The position numbers and the translations under genes were made by a program. From Hippasteria phrygiana (Eukaryota; Echinodermata; Asteroidea; Valvatida; Goniasteridae), in contig JAZGUH010000326.1 in the NCBI GenBank assembly GCA_037893225.1, forward strand, positions 1,178,001 to 1,242,000: 64,000 nt of DNA, read 5' to 3'. Below the pieces are notes generated by a model. The model made no database searches and was not told where the DNA came from. It was given only the letters and a program-made list of their open reading frames with translations. Every line of letters starts with the position of its first letter. Position 1 is the stretch's first letter. Shown piece after piece: positions 48,964-62,467 of the stretch.

Positions 48964-50354
48964 TTGTGGAGAAAATTCAAACCTCGCAATGTTTATTTTC
49001 TTTCCGGCCAACATCTGTGTACCTGTTACCGTCTATTTATTGCTCTATGCATGTCAAATTCCCTGGGGTATGGACTTGCTTTACTCATTCATAATTGCAT
49101 GAAATATCAACCAAATTCAGTAATTTTGACATGTATGGATAGCTTAGATCTGGCGCTACATGTTGTAATTATCGGCGGCTTCTTAGAGTTAAAACTTGTG
49201 GAGAAAATTCAAACCTCGCAATGTTTATTTTCTTTCCGGCCAACATCTGTGTACATATTACCGTCTATTTATTGCTCCATGCATGTCAAATTCCCTAGGG
49301 TATGGACTTGCTTTATTCATTCATAATTGCATGAAATATCAACCAAATGCAGTAATTTTGACATGTATGGATAGCTTAGATCTGGCGCTACATGTTGCAA
49401 TCATCGGCGGCTTCTTAGAGTTAAAACTTGTGGAGAAAATTCAAACCTCGCAATGTTTATTTTCTTTCCGGCCAACATCTGCATACATGTTACCGTCTAT
49501 TTATTGCTCCATGCATGTCAAATTCCCTAGGGTATGACATGCTTTACTCATTCATAATTGCATGAAATATAAACCAAATACAGTAATTTTGACATGTATG
49601 GATAGCTTAGATCTGGCGCTACATGTTGCAATTATCGGCGGCTTCTTAGAGTTAAAACTTGTGGAGAAAATTCAAACCTCGCAATGTTTATTTTCTTTCC
49701 GGCCAACATCTGTGTACCTGTTACCGTCTATTTATTGCTCCATGCATGTCAAATTCCCTGGGGTATGGACTTGCTTTACTCATTCATAATTGCATGAAAT
49801 ATAAACCAAATGCAGTAATTTTGACATGTATGGATAGCTTAGATCTGGCGCTACATGTTGCAATCATCGGCGGCTTCTTAGAGTTAAAACTTGTGGAGAA
49901 AATTCAAACCTCGCAATGTTTATTTTCTTTCCGGCCAACATCTGTGTACATGTTACCGTCTATTTATTGCTCCATGCATGTCAAATTCCCTGGGGTATGG
50001 ACTTGCTTTATTCATTCATAATTGCATGAAATATCAACCAAATGCAGTAATTTTGACATGTATGGATAGCTTAGATCTTGCGCTACATGTTGCAATCATC
50101 GGCGTCTTCTTAGAGTTAAAACTTGTGGAGAAAATTCAAACCTCGCAATGTTTATTTTCTTTCCGGCCAACATCTGTGTACATATTACCGTCTATTTATT
50201 GCTCCATGCATGTCAAATTCCCTGGGGTATGGACTTGCTTTACTCATTCATAATTGCATGAAATATAAACCAAATACAGTAATTTTGACATGTATGGATA
50301 GCTTAGATCTGGCGCTACATGTTGCAATCATCGGCGGCTTCTTAGAGTTAAAAC
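48964..50354. repeat. 6-mer variant of repeat J (1391 bp)
   Basis: Monomers start at 48964, 49196, 49428, 49659, 49891 and 50123. The order is the 8-mer J with two internal monomers missing. GGCGTCTTC near 50102 sits at the join and otherwise occurs only near 38290. TATGACATGC near 49533 is private. Confidence 0.88.
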
Positions 50355-53300
50355 TTGTGGAGAAAATTCAAACCTCGCAATGTTTATTTTCTTTCCGGCC
50401 AACATCTGTGTACCTGTTACCGTCTATTTATTGCTCTATGCATGTCAAATTCCCTGGGGTATGGACTTGCTTTACTCATTCATAATTGCATGAAATATCA
50501 ACCAAATTCAGTAATTTTGACATGTATGGATAGCTTAGATCTGGCGCTACATGTTGTAATTATCGGCGGCTTCTTAGAGTTAAAACTTGTGGAGAAAATT
50601 CAAACCTCGCAATGTTTATTTTCTTTCCGGCCAACATCTGTGTACATATTACCGTCTATTTATTGCTCCATGCATGTCAAATTCCCTAGGGTATGGACTT
50701 GCTTTATTCATTCATAATTGCATGAAATATCAACCAAATGCAGTAATTTTGACATGTATGGATAGCTTAGATCTGGCGCTACATGTTGCAATCATCGGCG
50801 GCTTCTTAGAGTTAAAACTTGTGGAGAAAATTCAAACCTCGCAATGTTTATTTTCTTTCCGGCCAACATCTGCATACATGTTACCGTCTATTTATTGCTC
50901 CATGCATGTCAAATTCCCTAGGGTATGACTTGCTTTACTCATTCATAATTGCATGAAATATAAACCAAATACAGTAATTTTGACATGTATGGATAGCTTA
51001 GATCTGGCGCTACATGTTGCAATTATCGGCGGCTTCTTAGAGTTAAAACTTGTGGAGAAAATTCAAACCTCGCAATGTTTATTTTCTTTCCGGCCAACAT
51101 CTGTGTACCTGTTACCGTCTATTTATTGCTCCATGCATGTCAAATTCCCTGGGGTATGGACTTGCTTTACTCATTCATAATTGCATGAAATATAAACCAA
51201 ATGCAGTAATTTTGACATGTATGGATAGCTTAGATCTGGCGCTACATGTTGCAATCATCGGCGGCTTCTTAGAGTTAAAACTTGTGGAGAAAATTCAAAC
51301 CTCGCAATGTTTATTTTCTTTCCGGCCAACATCTGTGTACATGTTACCGTCTATTTATTGCTCCATGCATGTCAAATTCCCTGGGGTATGGACTTGCTTT
51401 ATTCATTCATAATTGCATGAAATATCAACCAAATGCAGTAATTTTGACATGTATGGATAGCTTAGATCTTGCGCTACATGTTGCAATCATCGGCGGCTTC
51501 TTAGAGTTAAAACTTGTGGAGAAAATTCAAACCTCGCAATGTTTATTTTCTTTCCGGCCAACATCTGTGTACCTGTTACCGTCTATTTATTGCTCTATGC
51601 ATGTCAAATTCCCTGGGGTATGGACTTGCTTTACTCATTCATAATTGCATGAAATATCAACCAAATTCAGCAATTTTGACATGTATGGATAGCTTAGATC
51701 TGGCGCTACATGTTGTAATTATCGGAGGCTTCTTAGAGTTAACACTTGTGGAGAAAATTCAAACCTCGCAATGTTTATTTTCTTTCCGGCCAACATCTGT
51801 GTACATATTACCGTCTATTTATTGCTCCATGCATGTCAAATTCCCTAGGGTATGGACTTGCTTTATTCATTCATAATTGCATGAAATATCAACCAAATGC
51901 AGTAATTTTGACATGTATGGATAGCTTAGATCTGGCGCTACATGTTGCAATCATCGGCGGCTTCTTAGAGTTAAAACTTGTGGAGAAAATTCAAACCTCG
52001 CAATGTTTATTTTCTTTCCGGCCAACATCTGTGTACATGTTACCGTCTATTTATTGCTCCATGCATGTCAAATTCCCTAGGGTATGACTTGCTTTACTCA
52101 TTCATAATTGCATGAAATATAAACCAAATACAGTAATTTTGACATGTATGGATAGCTTAGATCTGGCGCTACATGTTGCAATTATCGGCGGCTTATTAGA
52201 GTCAAAACTTGTGGAGAAAATTCAAACCTCGCAATGTTTATTTTCTTTCCGGCCAACATCTGTGTACCTGTTACCGTCTATTTATTGCTCCATGCATGTC
52301 AAATTCCCTGGGGTATGGACTTGCTTTACTCATTCATAATTGCATGAAATATAAACCAAATGCAGTAATTTTGACATGTATGGATAGCTTAGATCTGGCG
52401 CTACATGTTGCAATCATCGGCGGCTTCTTAGAGTTAAAACTTGTGGAGAAAATTCAAACCTCGCAATGTTTATTTTCTTTCCGGCCAACATCTGTGTACA
52501 TGTTACCGTCTATTTATTGCTCCATGCATGTCAAATTCCCTGGGGTATGGACTTGCTTTACTCATTCATAATTGCATGAAATATAAACCAAATACAGTAA
52601 TTTTGACATGTATGGATAGCTTAGATCTGGCGCTACATGTTGCAATTATCGGCGGCTTCTTAGAGTTAACACTTGTGGAGAAAATTCAAACCTCGCAATG
52701 TTTATTTTCTTTCCGGCCAACATCTGTGTACATATTACCGTCTATTTATTGCTCCATGCATGTCAAATTCCCTGGGGTATGGACTTGCTTTATTCATTCA
52801 TAATTGCATGAAATATCAACCAAATGCAGTAATTTTGACATGTATGGATAGCTTAGATCTTGCGCTACATGTTGCAATCATCGGCGGCTTCTTAGAGTTA
52901 AAACTTGTGGAGAAAATTCAAACCTCGCAATGTTTATTTTCTTTCCGGCCAACATCTGTGTACATGTTACCGTCTATTTATTGCTCCATGCATGTCAAAT
53001 TCCCTGGGGTATGGACTTGCTTTACTCATTCATAATTGCATGAAATATAAACCAAATACAGTAATTTTGACATGTATGGATAGCTTAGATCTGGCGCTAC
53101 ATGTTGCAATTATCGGCGGCTTCTTAGAGTTAACACTTGTGGAGAAAATTCAAACCTCGCAATGTTTATTTTCTTTCCGGCCAACATCTGTGTACATATT
53201 ACCGTCTATTTATTGCTCCATGCATGTCAAATTCCCTGGGGTATGGACTTGCTTTACTCATTCATAATTGCATGAAATATAAACCAAATACAGTAATTTT

Positions 53301-53368
53301 GACATGTATGGATAGCTTAGATCTGGCGCTACATGTTGCAATCATCGGCGGCTTCTTAGAGTTAAAAC
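50355..53368. repeat. 13-mer variant of repeat J (3014 bp)
   Basis: Thirteen monomers run from 50355 to 53137. A tract from about 50.8 to 52.95 kb recurs 4405 bp downstream (55.2 to 57.36 kb). It shares the rare ATCGGAGGC (51723 and 56128) and GAGTCAAAAC (52200 and 56605) variants. Confidence 0.9.
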
Positions 53369-56300
53369 TTGTGGAGAAAATTCAAACCTCGCAATGTTTA
53401 TTTTCTTTCCGGCCAACATCTGTGTACCTGTTACCGTCTATTTATTGCTCTATGCATGTCAAATTCCCTGGGGTATGGACTTGCTTTACTCATTCATAAT
53501 TGCATGAAATATCAACCAAATTCAGTAATTTTGACATGTATGGATAGCTTAGATCTGGCGCTACATGTTGTAATTATCGGCGGCTTCTTAGAGTTAAAAC
53601 TTGTGGAGAAAATTCAAACCTCGCAATGTTTATTTTCTTTCCGGCCAACATCTGTGTACATATTACCGTCTATTTATTGCTCCATGCATGTCAAATTCCC
53701 TAGGGTATGGACTTGCTTTATTCATTCATAATTGCATGAAATATCAACCAAATGCAGTCATTTTGACATGTATGGATAGCTTAGATCTGGCGCTACATGT
53801 TGCAATCATCGGCGGCTTCTTAGAGTTAAAACTTGTGGAGAAAATTCAAACCTCGCAATGTTTATTTTCTTTCCGGCCAACATCTGCATACATGTTACCG
53901 TCTATTTATTGCTCCATGCATGTCAAATTCCCTAGGGTATGACTTGCTTTACTCATTCATAATTGCATGAAATATAAACCAAATACAGTAATTTTGACAT
54001 GTATGGATAGCTTAGATCTGGCGCTACATGTTGCAATTATCGGCGGCTTCTTAGAGTTAAAACTTGTGGAGAAAATTCAAACCTCGCAATGTTTATTTTC
54101 TTTCCGGCCAACATCTGTGTACCTGTTACCGTCTATTTATTGCTCCATGCATGTCAAATTCCCTGGGGTATGGACTTGCTTTACTCATTCATAATTGCAT
54201 GAAATATAAACCAAATGCAGTAATTTTGACATGTATGGATAGCTTAGATCTGGCGCTACATGTTGCAATCATCGGCGGCTTCTTAGAGTTAAAACTTGTG
54301 GAGAAAATTCAAACCTCGCAATGTTTATTTTCTTTCCGGCCAACATCTGTGTACATGTTACCGTCTATTTATTGCTCCATGCATGTCAAATTCCCTGGGG
54401 TATGGACTTGCTTTACTCATTCATAATTGCATGAAATATAAACCAAATACAGTAATTTTGACATGTATGGATAGCTTAGATCTGGCGCTACATGTTGCAA
54501 TTATCGGCGGCTTCTTAGAGTTAACACTTGTGGAGAAAATTCAAACCTCGCAATGTTTATTTTCTTTCCGGCCAACATCTGTGTACATATTACCGTCTAT
54601 TTATTGCTCCATGCATGTCAAATTCCCTGGGGTATGGACTTGCTTTATTCATTCATAATTGCATGAAATATCAACCAAATGCAGTAATTTTGACATGTAT
54701 GGATAGCTTAGATCTTGCGCTACATGTTGCAATCATCGGCGGCTTCTTAGAGTTAAAACTTGTGGAGAAAATTCAAACCTCGCAATGTTTATTTTCTTTC
54801 CGGCCAACATCTGTGTACATGTTACCGTCTATTTATTGCTCCATGCATGTCAAATTCCCTGGGGTATGGACTTGCTTTACTCATTCATAATTGCATGAAA
54901 TATAAACCAAATACAGTAATTTTGACATGTATGGATAGCTTAGATCTGGCGCTACATGTTGCAATTATCGGCGGCTTCTTAGAGTTAACACTTGTGGAGA
55001 AAATTCAAACCTCGCAATGTTTATTTTCTTTCCGGCCAACATCTGTGTACATATTACCGTCTATTTATTGCTCCATGCATGTCAAATTCCCTGGGGTATG
55101 GACTTGCTTTACTCATTCATAATTGCATGAAATATAAACCAAATACAGTAATTTTGACATGTATGGATAGCTTAGATCTGGCGCTACATGTTGCAATCAT
55201 CGGCGGCTTCTTAGAGTTAAAACTTGTGGAGAAAATTCAAACCTCGCAATGTTTATTTTCTTTCCGGCCAACATCTGCATACATGTTACCGTCTATTTAT
55301 TGCTCCATGCATGTCAAATTCCCTAGGGTATGACTTGCTTTACTCATTCATAATTGCATGAAATATAAACCAAATACAGTAATTTTGACATGTATGGATA
55401 GCTTAGATCTGGCGCTACATGTTGCAATTATCGGCGGCTTCTTAGAGTTAAAACTTGTGGAGAAAATTCAAACCTCGCAATGTTTATTTTCTTTCCGGCC
55501 AACATCTGTGTACCTGTTACCGTCTATTTATTGCTCCATGCATGTCAAATTCCCTGGGGTATGGACTTGCTTTACTCATTCATAATTGCATGAAATATAA
55601 ACCAAATGCAGTAATTTTGACATGTATGGATAGCTTAGATCTGGCGCTACATGTTGCAATCATCGGCGGCTTCTTAGAGTTAAAACTTGTGGAGAAAATT
55701 CAAACCTCGCAATGTTTATTTTCTTTCCGGCCAACATCTGTGTACATGTTACCGTCTATTTATTGCTCCATGCATGTCAAATTCCCTGGGGTATGGACTT
55801 GCTTTATTCATTCATAATTGCATGAAATATCAACCAAATGCAGTAATTTTGACATGTATGGATAGCTTAGATCTTGCGCTACATGTTGCAATCATCGGCG
55901 GCTTCTTAGAGTTAAAACTTGTGGAGAAAATTCAAACCTCGCAATGTTTATTTTCTTTCCGGCCAACATCTGTGTACCTGTTACCGTCTATTTATTGCTC
56001 TATGCATGTCAAATTCCCTGGGGTATGGACTTGCTTTACTCATTCATAATTGCATGAAATATCAACCAAATTCAGCAATTTTGACATGTATGGATAGCTT
56101 AGATCTGGCGCTACATGTTGTAATTATCGGAGGCTTCTTAGAGTTAACACTTGTGGAGAAAATTCAAACCTCGCAATGTTTATTTTCTTTCCGGCCAACA
56201 TCTGTGTACATATTACCGTCTATTTATTGCTCCATGCATGTCAAATTCCCTAGGGTATGGACTTGCTTTATTCATTCATAATTGCATGAAATATCAACCA

Positions 56301-57309
56301 AATGCAGTAATTTTGACATGTATGGATAGCTTAGATCTGGCGCTACATGTTGCAATCATCGGCGGCTTCTTAGAGTTAAAACTTGTGGAGAAAATTCAAA
56401 CCTCGCAATGTTTATTTTCTTTCCGGCCAACATCTGTGTACATGTTACCGTCTATTTATTGCTCCATGCATGTCAAATTCCCTAGGGTATGACTTGCTTT
56501 ACTCATTCATAATTGCATGAAATATAAACCAAATACAGTAATTTTGACATGTATGGATAGCTTAGATCTGGCGCTACATGTTGCAATTATCGGCGGCTTA
56601 TTAGAGTCAAAACTTGTGGAGAAAATTCAAACCTCGCAATGTTTATTTTCTTTCCGGCCAACATCTGTGTACCTGTTACCGTCTATTTATTGCTCCATGC
56701 ATGTCAAATTCCCTGGGGTATGGACTTGCTTTACTCATTCATAATTGCATGAAATATAAATCAAATGCAGTAATTTTGACATGTATGGATAGCTTAGATC
56801 TGGCGCTACATGTTGCAATCATCGGCGGCTTCTTAGAGTTAAAACTTGTGGAGAAAATTCAAACCTCGCAATGTTTATTTTCTTTCCGGCCAACATCTGT
56901 GTACATGTTACCGTCTATTTATTGCTCCATGCATGTCAAATTCCCTGGGGTATGGACTTGCTTTACTCATTCATAATTGCATGAAATATAAACCAAATAC
57001 AGTAATTTTGACATGTATGGATAGCTTAGATCTGGCGCTACATGTTGCAATTATCGGCGGCTTCTTAGAGTTAACACTTGTGGAGAAAATTCAAACCTCG
57101 CAATGTTTATTTTCTTTCCGGCCAACATCTGTGTACATATTACCGTCTATTTATTGCTCCATGCATGTCAAATTCCCTGGGGTATGGACTTGCTTTATTC
57201 ATTCATAATTGCATGAAATATCAACCAAATGCAGTAATTTTGACATGTATGGATAGCTTAGATCTTGCGCTACATGTTGCAATCATCGGCGGCTTCTTAG
57301 AGTTAAAAC
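53369..57309. repeat. 17-monomer block containing the second 4405-bp-offset copy
   Basis: Seventeen monomers run from 53369 to 57078. The opening follows repeat J. From 55224 the order copies 50819 onward. A private GTCATT lies near 53758 and a private TAAATCAAATG near 56757. GCATACATG with the 1-bp deletion occurs in the units at 53833 and 55224, 1391 bp apart. Confidence 0.88.
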
Positions 57310-57541
57310 TTGTGGAGAAAATTCAAACCTCGCAATGTTTATTTTCTTTCCGGCCAACATCTGTGTACCTGTTACCGTCTATTTATTGCTCTATGCATGT
57401 CAAATTCCCTGGGGTATGGACTTGCTTTACTCATTCATAATTGCATGAAATATCAACCAAATTCAGCAATTTTGACATGTATGGATAGCTTAGATCTGGC
57501 GCTACATGTTGTAATTATCGGCGGCTTCTTAGAGTTAACAC
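57310..57541. repeat. Monomer with right-side marker set
   Basis: This 232-bp unit has CTCTATG, TTCAGCAATT and GTAATT and ends in C at 230. It matches the units at 51514, 55919, 59225 and 62468. It directly precedes the 292-bp monomer. Confidence 0.86.
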
Positions 57542-57833
57542 TTGTGGAGAAAATTCAAACCTCGCAATGTTTATTTTCTTTCCGGCCAACATCTGTGTAC
57601 ATATTACCGTCTATTCAAACCTCGCAATGTTTATTTTCTTTCCGGCCAACATCTGTGTACATATTACCGTCTATTTATTGCTCCATGCATGTCAAATTCC
57701 CTAGGGTATGGACTTGCTTTATTCATTCATAATTGCATGAAATATCAACCAAATGCAGTAATTTTGACATGTATGGATAGCTTAGATCTGGCGCTACATG
57801 TTGCAATCATCGGCGGCTTCTTAGAGTTAAAAC
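57542..57833. repeat. 292-bp monomer with internal duplication
   Basis: This is the only monomer longer than 232 bp in the window. It is an ACATATT / CTAGGG type whose positions 12-71 are present twice in direct order. Everything before and after is normal. Confidence 0.97.
57553..57672. repeat. 60-bp perfect tandem duplication inside one monomer
   Basis: Bases 57553-57612 are repeated without change at 57613-57672. The unit runs from ATTCAAACC to TACCGTCT. The 3-bp string ATT follows the unit and also begins it, so the join is CTATTCAAAC. That is microhomology of the kind expected for replication slippage or end joining. Confidence 0.97.
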
Positions 57834-58760
57834 TTGTGGAGAAAATTCAAACCTCGCAATGTTTATTTTCTTTCCGGCCAACATCTGTGTACATGTTACC
57901 GTCTATTTATTGCTCCATGCATGTCAAATTCCCTAGGGTATGACTTGCTTTACTCATTCATAATTGCATGAAATATAAACCAAATACAGTAATTTTGACA
58001 TGTATGGATAGCTTAGATCTGGCGCTACATGTTGCAATTATCGGCGGCTTATTAGAGTTAAAACTTGTGGAGAAAATTCAAACCTCGCAATGTTTATTTT
58101 CTTTCCGGCCAACATCTGTGTACCTGTTACCGTCTATTTATTGCTCCATGCATGTCAAATTCCCTGGGGTATGGACTTGCTTTATTCATTCATAATTGCA
58201 TGAAATATAAACCAAATACAGTAATTTTGACATGTATGGATAGCTTAGATCTGGCGCTACATGTTGCAATTATCGGCGGCTTATTAGAGTTAAAACTTGT
58301 GGAGAAAATTCAAACCTCGCAATGTTTATTTTCTTTCCGGCCAACATCTGTGTACCTGTTACCGTCTATTTATTGCTCCATGCATGTCAAATTCCCTGGG
58401 GTATGGACTTGCTTTACTCATTCATAATTGCATGAAATATAAACCAAATACAGTAATTTTGACATGTATGGATAGCTTAGATCTGGCGCTACATGTTGCA
58501 ATTATCGGCGGCCTATTAGAGTTAAAACTTGTGGAGAAAATTCAAACCTCGCAATGTTTATTTTCTTTCCGGCCAACATCTGTGTACCTGTTACCGTCTA
58601 TTTATTGCTCCATGCATGTCAAATTCCCTGGGGTATGGACTTGCTTTACTCATTCATAATTGCATGAAATATAAACCAAATGCAGTAATTTTGACATGTA
58701 TGGATAGCTTAGATCTGGCGCTACATGTTGCAATCATCGGCGGCTTCTTAGAGTTAAAAC
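57834..58760. repeat. Four monomers with a repeated A219 type
   Basis: Units start at 57834, 58065, 58297 and 58529. Three successive monomers end in A at 219 (GGCTTATTAG, or GGCCTATTAG in the last). Elsewhere this allele occurs as a single unit in each HOR copy. This points to a local one-monomer expansion. The C in GGCCTATTAG near 58513 is private. Confidence 0.86.
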
Positions 58761-61700
58761 TTGTGGAGAAAATTCAAACCTCGCAATGTTTATTTTCTTT
58801 CCGGCCAACATCTGTGTACATGTTACCGTCTATTTATTGCTCCATGCATGTCAAATTCCCTGGGGTATGGACTTGCTTTACTCATTCATAATTGCATGAA
58901 ATATAAACCAAATACAGTAATTTTGACATGTATGGATAGCTTAGATCTGGCGCTACATGTTGCAATTATCGGCGGTTTCTTAGAGTTAACACTTGTGGAG
59001 AAAATTCAAACCTCGCAATGTTTATTTTCTTTCCGGCCAACATCTGTGTACATATTACCGTCTATTTATTGCTCCATGCATGTCAAATTCCCTGGGGTAT
59101 GGACTTGCTTTATTCATTCATAATTGCTTGAAATATCAACCAAATGCAGTAATTTTGACATGTATGGATAGCTTAGATCTTGCGCTACATGTTGCAATCA
59201 TCGGCGGCTTCTTAGAGTTAAAACTTGTGGAGAAAATTCAAACCTCGCAATGTTTATTTTCTTTCCGGCCAACATCTGTGTACCTGTTACCGTCTATTTA
59301 TTGCTCTATGCATGTCAAATTCCCTGGGGTATGGACTTGCTTTACTCATTCATAATTGCATGAAATATCAACAAAATTCAGCAATTTTGACATGTATGGA
59401 TAGCTTAGATCTGGCGCTACATGTTGTAATTATCGGCGGCTTCTTAGAGTTAACACTTGTGGAGAAAATTCAAACCTCGCAATGTTTATTTTCTATCCGG
59501 CCAACATCTGTGTACATATTACCGTCTATTTATTGCTCCATGCATGTCAAATTCCCTAGGGTATGGACTTGCTTTATTCATTCATAATTGCATGAAATAT
59601 CAACCAAATGCAGTAATTTTGACATGTATGGATAGCTTAGATCTGGCGCTACATGTTGCAATCATCGGCGGCTTCTTAGAGTTAAAACTTGTGGAGAAAA
59701 TTCAAACCTCGCAATGTTTATTTTCTTTCCGGCCAACATCTGTGTACATGTTACCGTCTATTTATTGCTCCATGCATGTCAAATTCCCTAGGGTATGACT
59801 TGCTTTACTCATTCATAATTGCATGAAATATAAACCAAATACAGTAATTTTGACATGTATGGATAGCTTAGATCTGGCGCTACATGTTGCAATTATCGGC
59901 GGCTTATTAGAGTTAAAACTTGTGGAGAAAATTCAAACCTCGCAATGTTTATTTTCTTTCCGGCCAACATCTGTGTACCTGTTACCGTCTATTTATTGCT
60001 CCATGCATGTCAAATTCCCTGGGGTATGGACTTGCTTTACTCATTCATAATTGCATGAAATATAAACCAAATGCAGTAATTTTGACATGTATGGATAGCT
60101 TAGATCTGGCGCTACATGTTGCAATCATCGGCGGCTTCTTAGAGTTAAAACTTGTGGAGAAAATTCAAACCTCGCAATGTTTATTTTCTTTCCGGCCAAC
60201 ATCTGTGTACATGTTACCGTCTATTTATTGCTCCATGCATGTCAAATTCCCTGGGGTATGGACTTGCTTTACTCATTCATAATTGCATGAAATATAAACC
60301 AAATACAGTAATTTTGACATGTATGGATAGCTTAGATCTGGCGCTACATGTTGCAATTATCGGCGGCTTCTTAGAGTTAACACTTGTGGAGAAAATTCAA
60401 ACCTCGCAATGTTTATTTTCTTTCCGGCCAACATCTGTGTACATATTACCGTCTATTTATTGCTCCATGCATGTCAAATTCCCTGGGGTATGGACTTGCT
60501 TTATTCATTCATAATTGCATGAAATATCAACCAAATGCAGTAATTTTGACATGTATGGATAGCTTAGATCTTGCGCTACATGTTGCAATCATCGGCGGCT
60601 TCTTAGAGTTAAAACTTGTGGAGAAAATTCAAACCTCGCAATGTTTATTTTCTTTCCGGCCAACATCTGTACATGTTACCGTCTATTTATTGCTCCATGC
60701 ATGTCAAATTCCCTAGGGTATGACTTGCTTTACTCATTCATAATTGCATGAAATATAAACCAAATACAGTAATTTTGACATGTATGGATAGCTTAGATCT
60801 GGCGCTACATGTTGCAATTATCGGCGGCTTCTTAGAGTTAACACTTGTGGAGAAAATTCAAACCTCGCAATGTTTATTTTCTTTCCGGCCAACATCTGTG
60901 TACATATTACCGTCTATTTATTGCTCCATGCATGTCAAATTCCCTGTGGTATGGACTTGCTTTACTCATTCATAATTGCATGAAATATCAACCAAATTCA
61001 GTAATTTTGACATGTATGGATAGCTTAGATCTGGCGCTACATGTTGTAATTATCGGCGGCTTCTTAGAGTTAAAACTTGTGGAGAAAATTCAAACCTCGC
61101 AATGTTTATTTTCTTTCCGGCCAACATCTGTGTACATATTACCGTCTATTTATTGCTCCATGCATGTCAAATTCCCTAGGGTATGGACTTGCTTTATTCA
61201 TTCATAATTGCATGAAATATCAACCAAATGCAGTAATTTTGACATGTATGGATAGCTTAGATCTGGCGCTACATGTTGCAATCATCGGCGGCTTCTTAGA
61301 GTTAAAACTTGTGGAGAAAATTCAAACCTCGCAATGTTTATTTTCTTTCCGGCCAACATCTGCATACATGTTACCGTCTATTTATTGCTCCATGCATGTC
61401 AAATTCCCTAGGGTATGACTTGCTTTACTCATTCATAATTGCATGAAATATAAACCAAATACAGTAATTTTGACATGTATGGATAGCTTAGATCTGGCGC
61501 TACATGTTGCAATTATCGGCGGCTTCTTAGAGTTAAAACTTGTGGAGAAAATTCAAACCTCGCAATGTTTATTTTCTTTCCGGCCAACATCTGTGTACCT
61601 GTTACCGTCTATTTATTGCTCCATGCATGTCAAATTCCCTGGGGTATGGACTTGCTTTACTCATTCATAATTGCATGAAATATAAACCAAATGCAGTAAT

Positions 61701-62003
61701 TTTGACATGTATGGATAGCTTAGATCTGGCGCTACATGTTGCAATCATCGGCGGCTTCTTAGAGTTAAAACTTGTGGAGAAAATTCAAACCTCGCAATGT
61801 TTATTTTCTTTCCGGCCAACATCTGTGTACATGTTACCGTCTATTTATTGCTCCATGCATGTCAAATTCCCTGGGGTATGGACTTGCTTTATTCATTCAT
61901 AATTGCATGAAATATCAACCAAATGCAGTAATTTTGACATGTATGGATAGCTTAGATCTTGCGCTACATGTTGCAATCATCGGCGGCTTTTTAGAGTTAA
62001 AAC
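58761..62003. repeat. 14-monomer right-hand block (3243 bp)
   Basis: Monomers run from 58761 to 61772. The block includes the isolated 229-bp unit at 60616, the only 2-bp-deletion unit after 46.4 kb, and a GCATACATG unit at 61309. Private changes are GGCGGTTTC near 58974, TTGCTTGAAAT near 59125, AACAAAATTC near 59370, CTATCCGG near 59493 and CTGTGGTATG near 60945. Confidence 0.85.
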
Positions 62004-62467
62004 TTGTGGAGAAAATTCAAACCTCGCAATGTTTATTTTCTTTCCGGCCAACATCTGTGTACCTGTTACCGTCTATTTATTGCTCTATGCATGTCAAATT
62101 CCCTGGGGTATGGACTTGCTTTACTCATTCATAATTGCATGAAATATAAACCAAATTCAGCAATTTTGACATGTATGGATAGCTTAGATCTGGCGCTACA
62201 TGTGACAATTATCGGCGGCTTCTTAGAGTTAACACTTGTGGAGAAAATTCAAACCTCGCAATGTTTATTTTCTTTCCGGCCAACATCTGTGTACATATTA
62301 CCGTCTATTTATTGCTCCATGCATGTCAAATTCCCTGGGGTATGGACTTGCTTTATTCATTCATAATTGCATGAAATATCAACCAAATGCAGTAATTTTG
62401 ACATGTATGGATAGCTTAGATCTTGCGCTACATGTTGCAATCATCGGCGGCTTTTTAGAGTTAAAAC
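62004..62467. repeat. 2-mer duplication (464 bp)
   Basis: Monomers at 62004 and 62236 repeat an order that continues at 62468. The rare GGCTTTTTAG lies just before both 62004 and 62468, exactly 464 bp apart. The unit at 62004 also has a private CATGTGACAATT near 62200. Confidence 0.88.
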
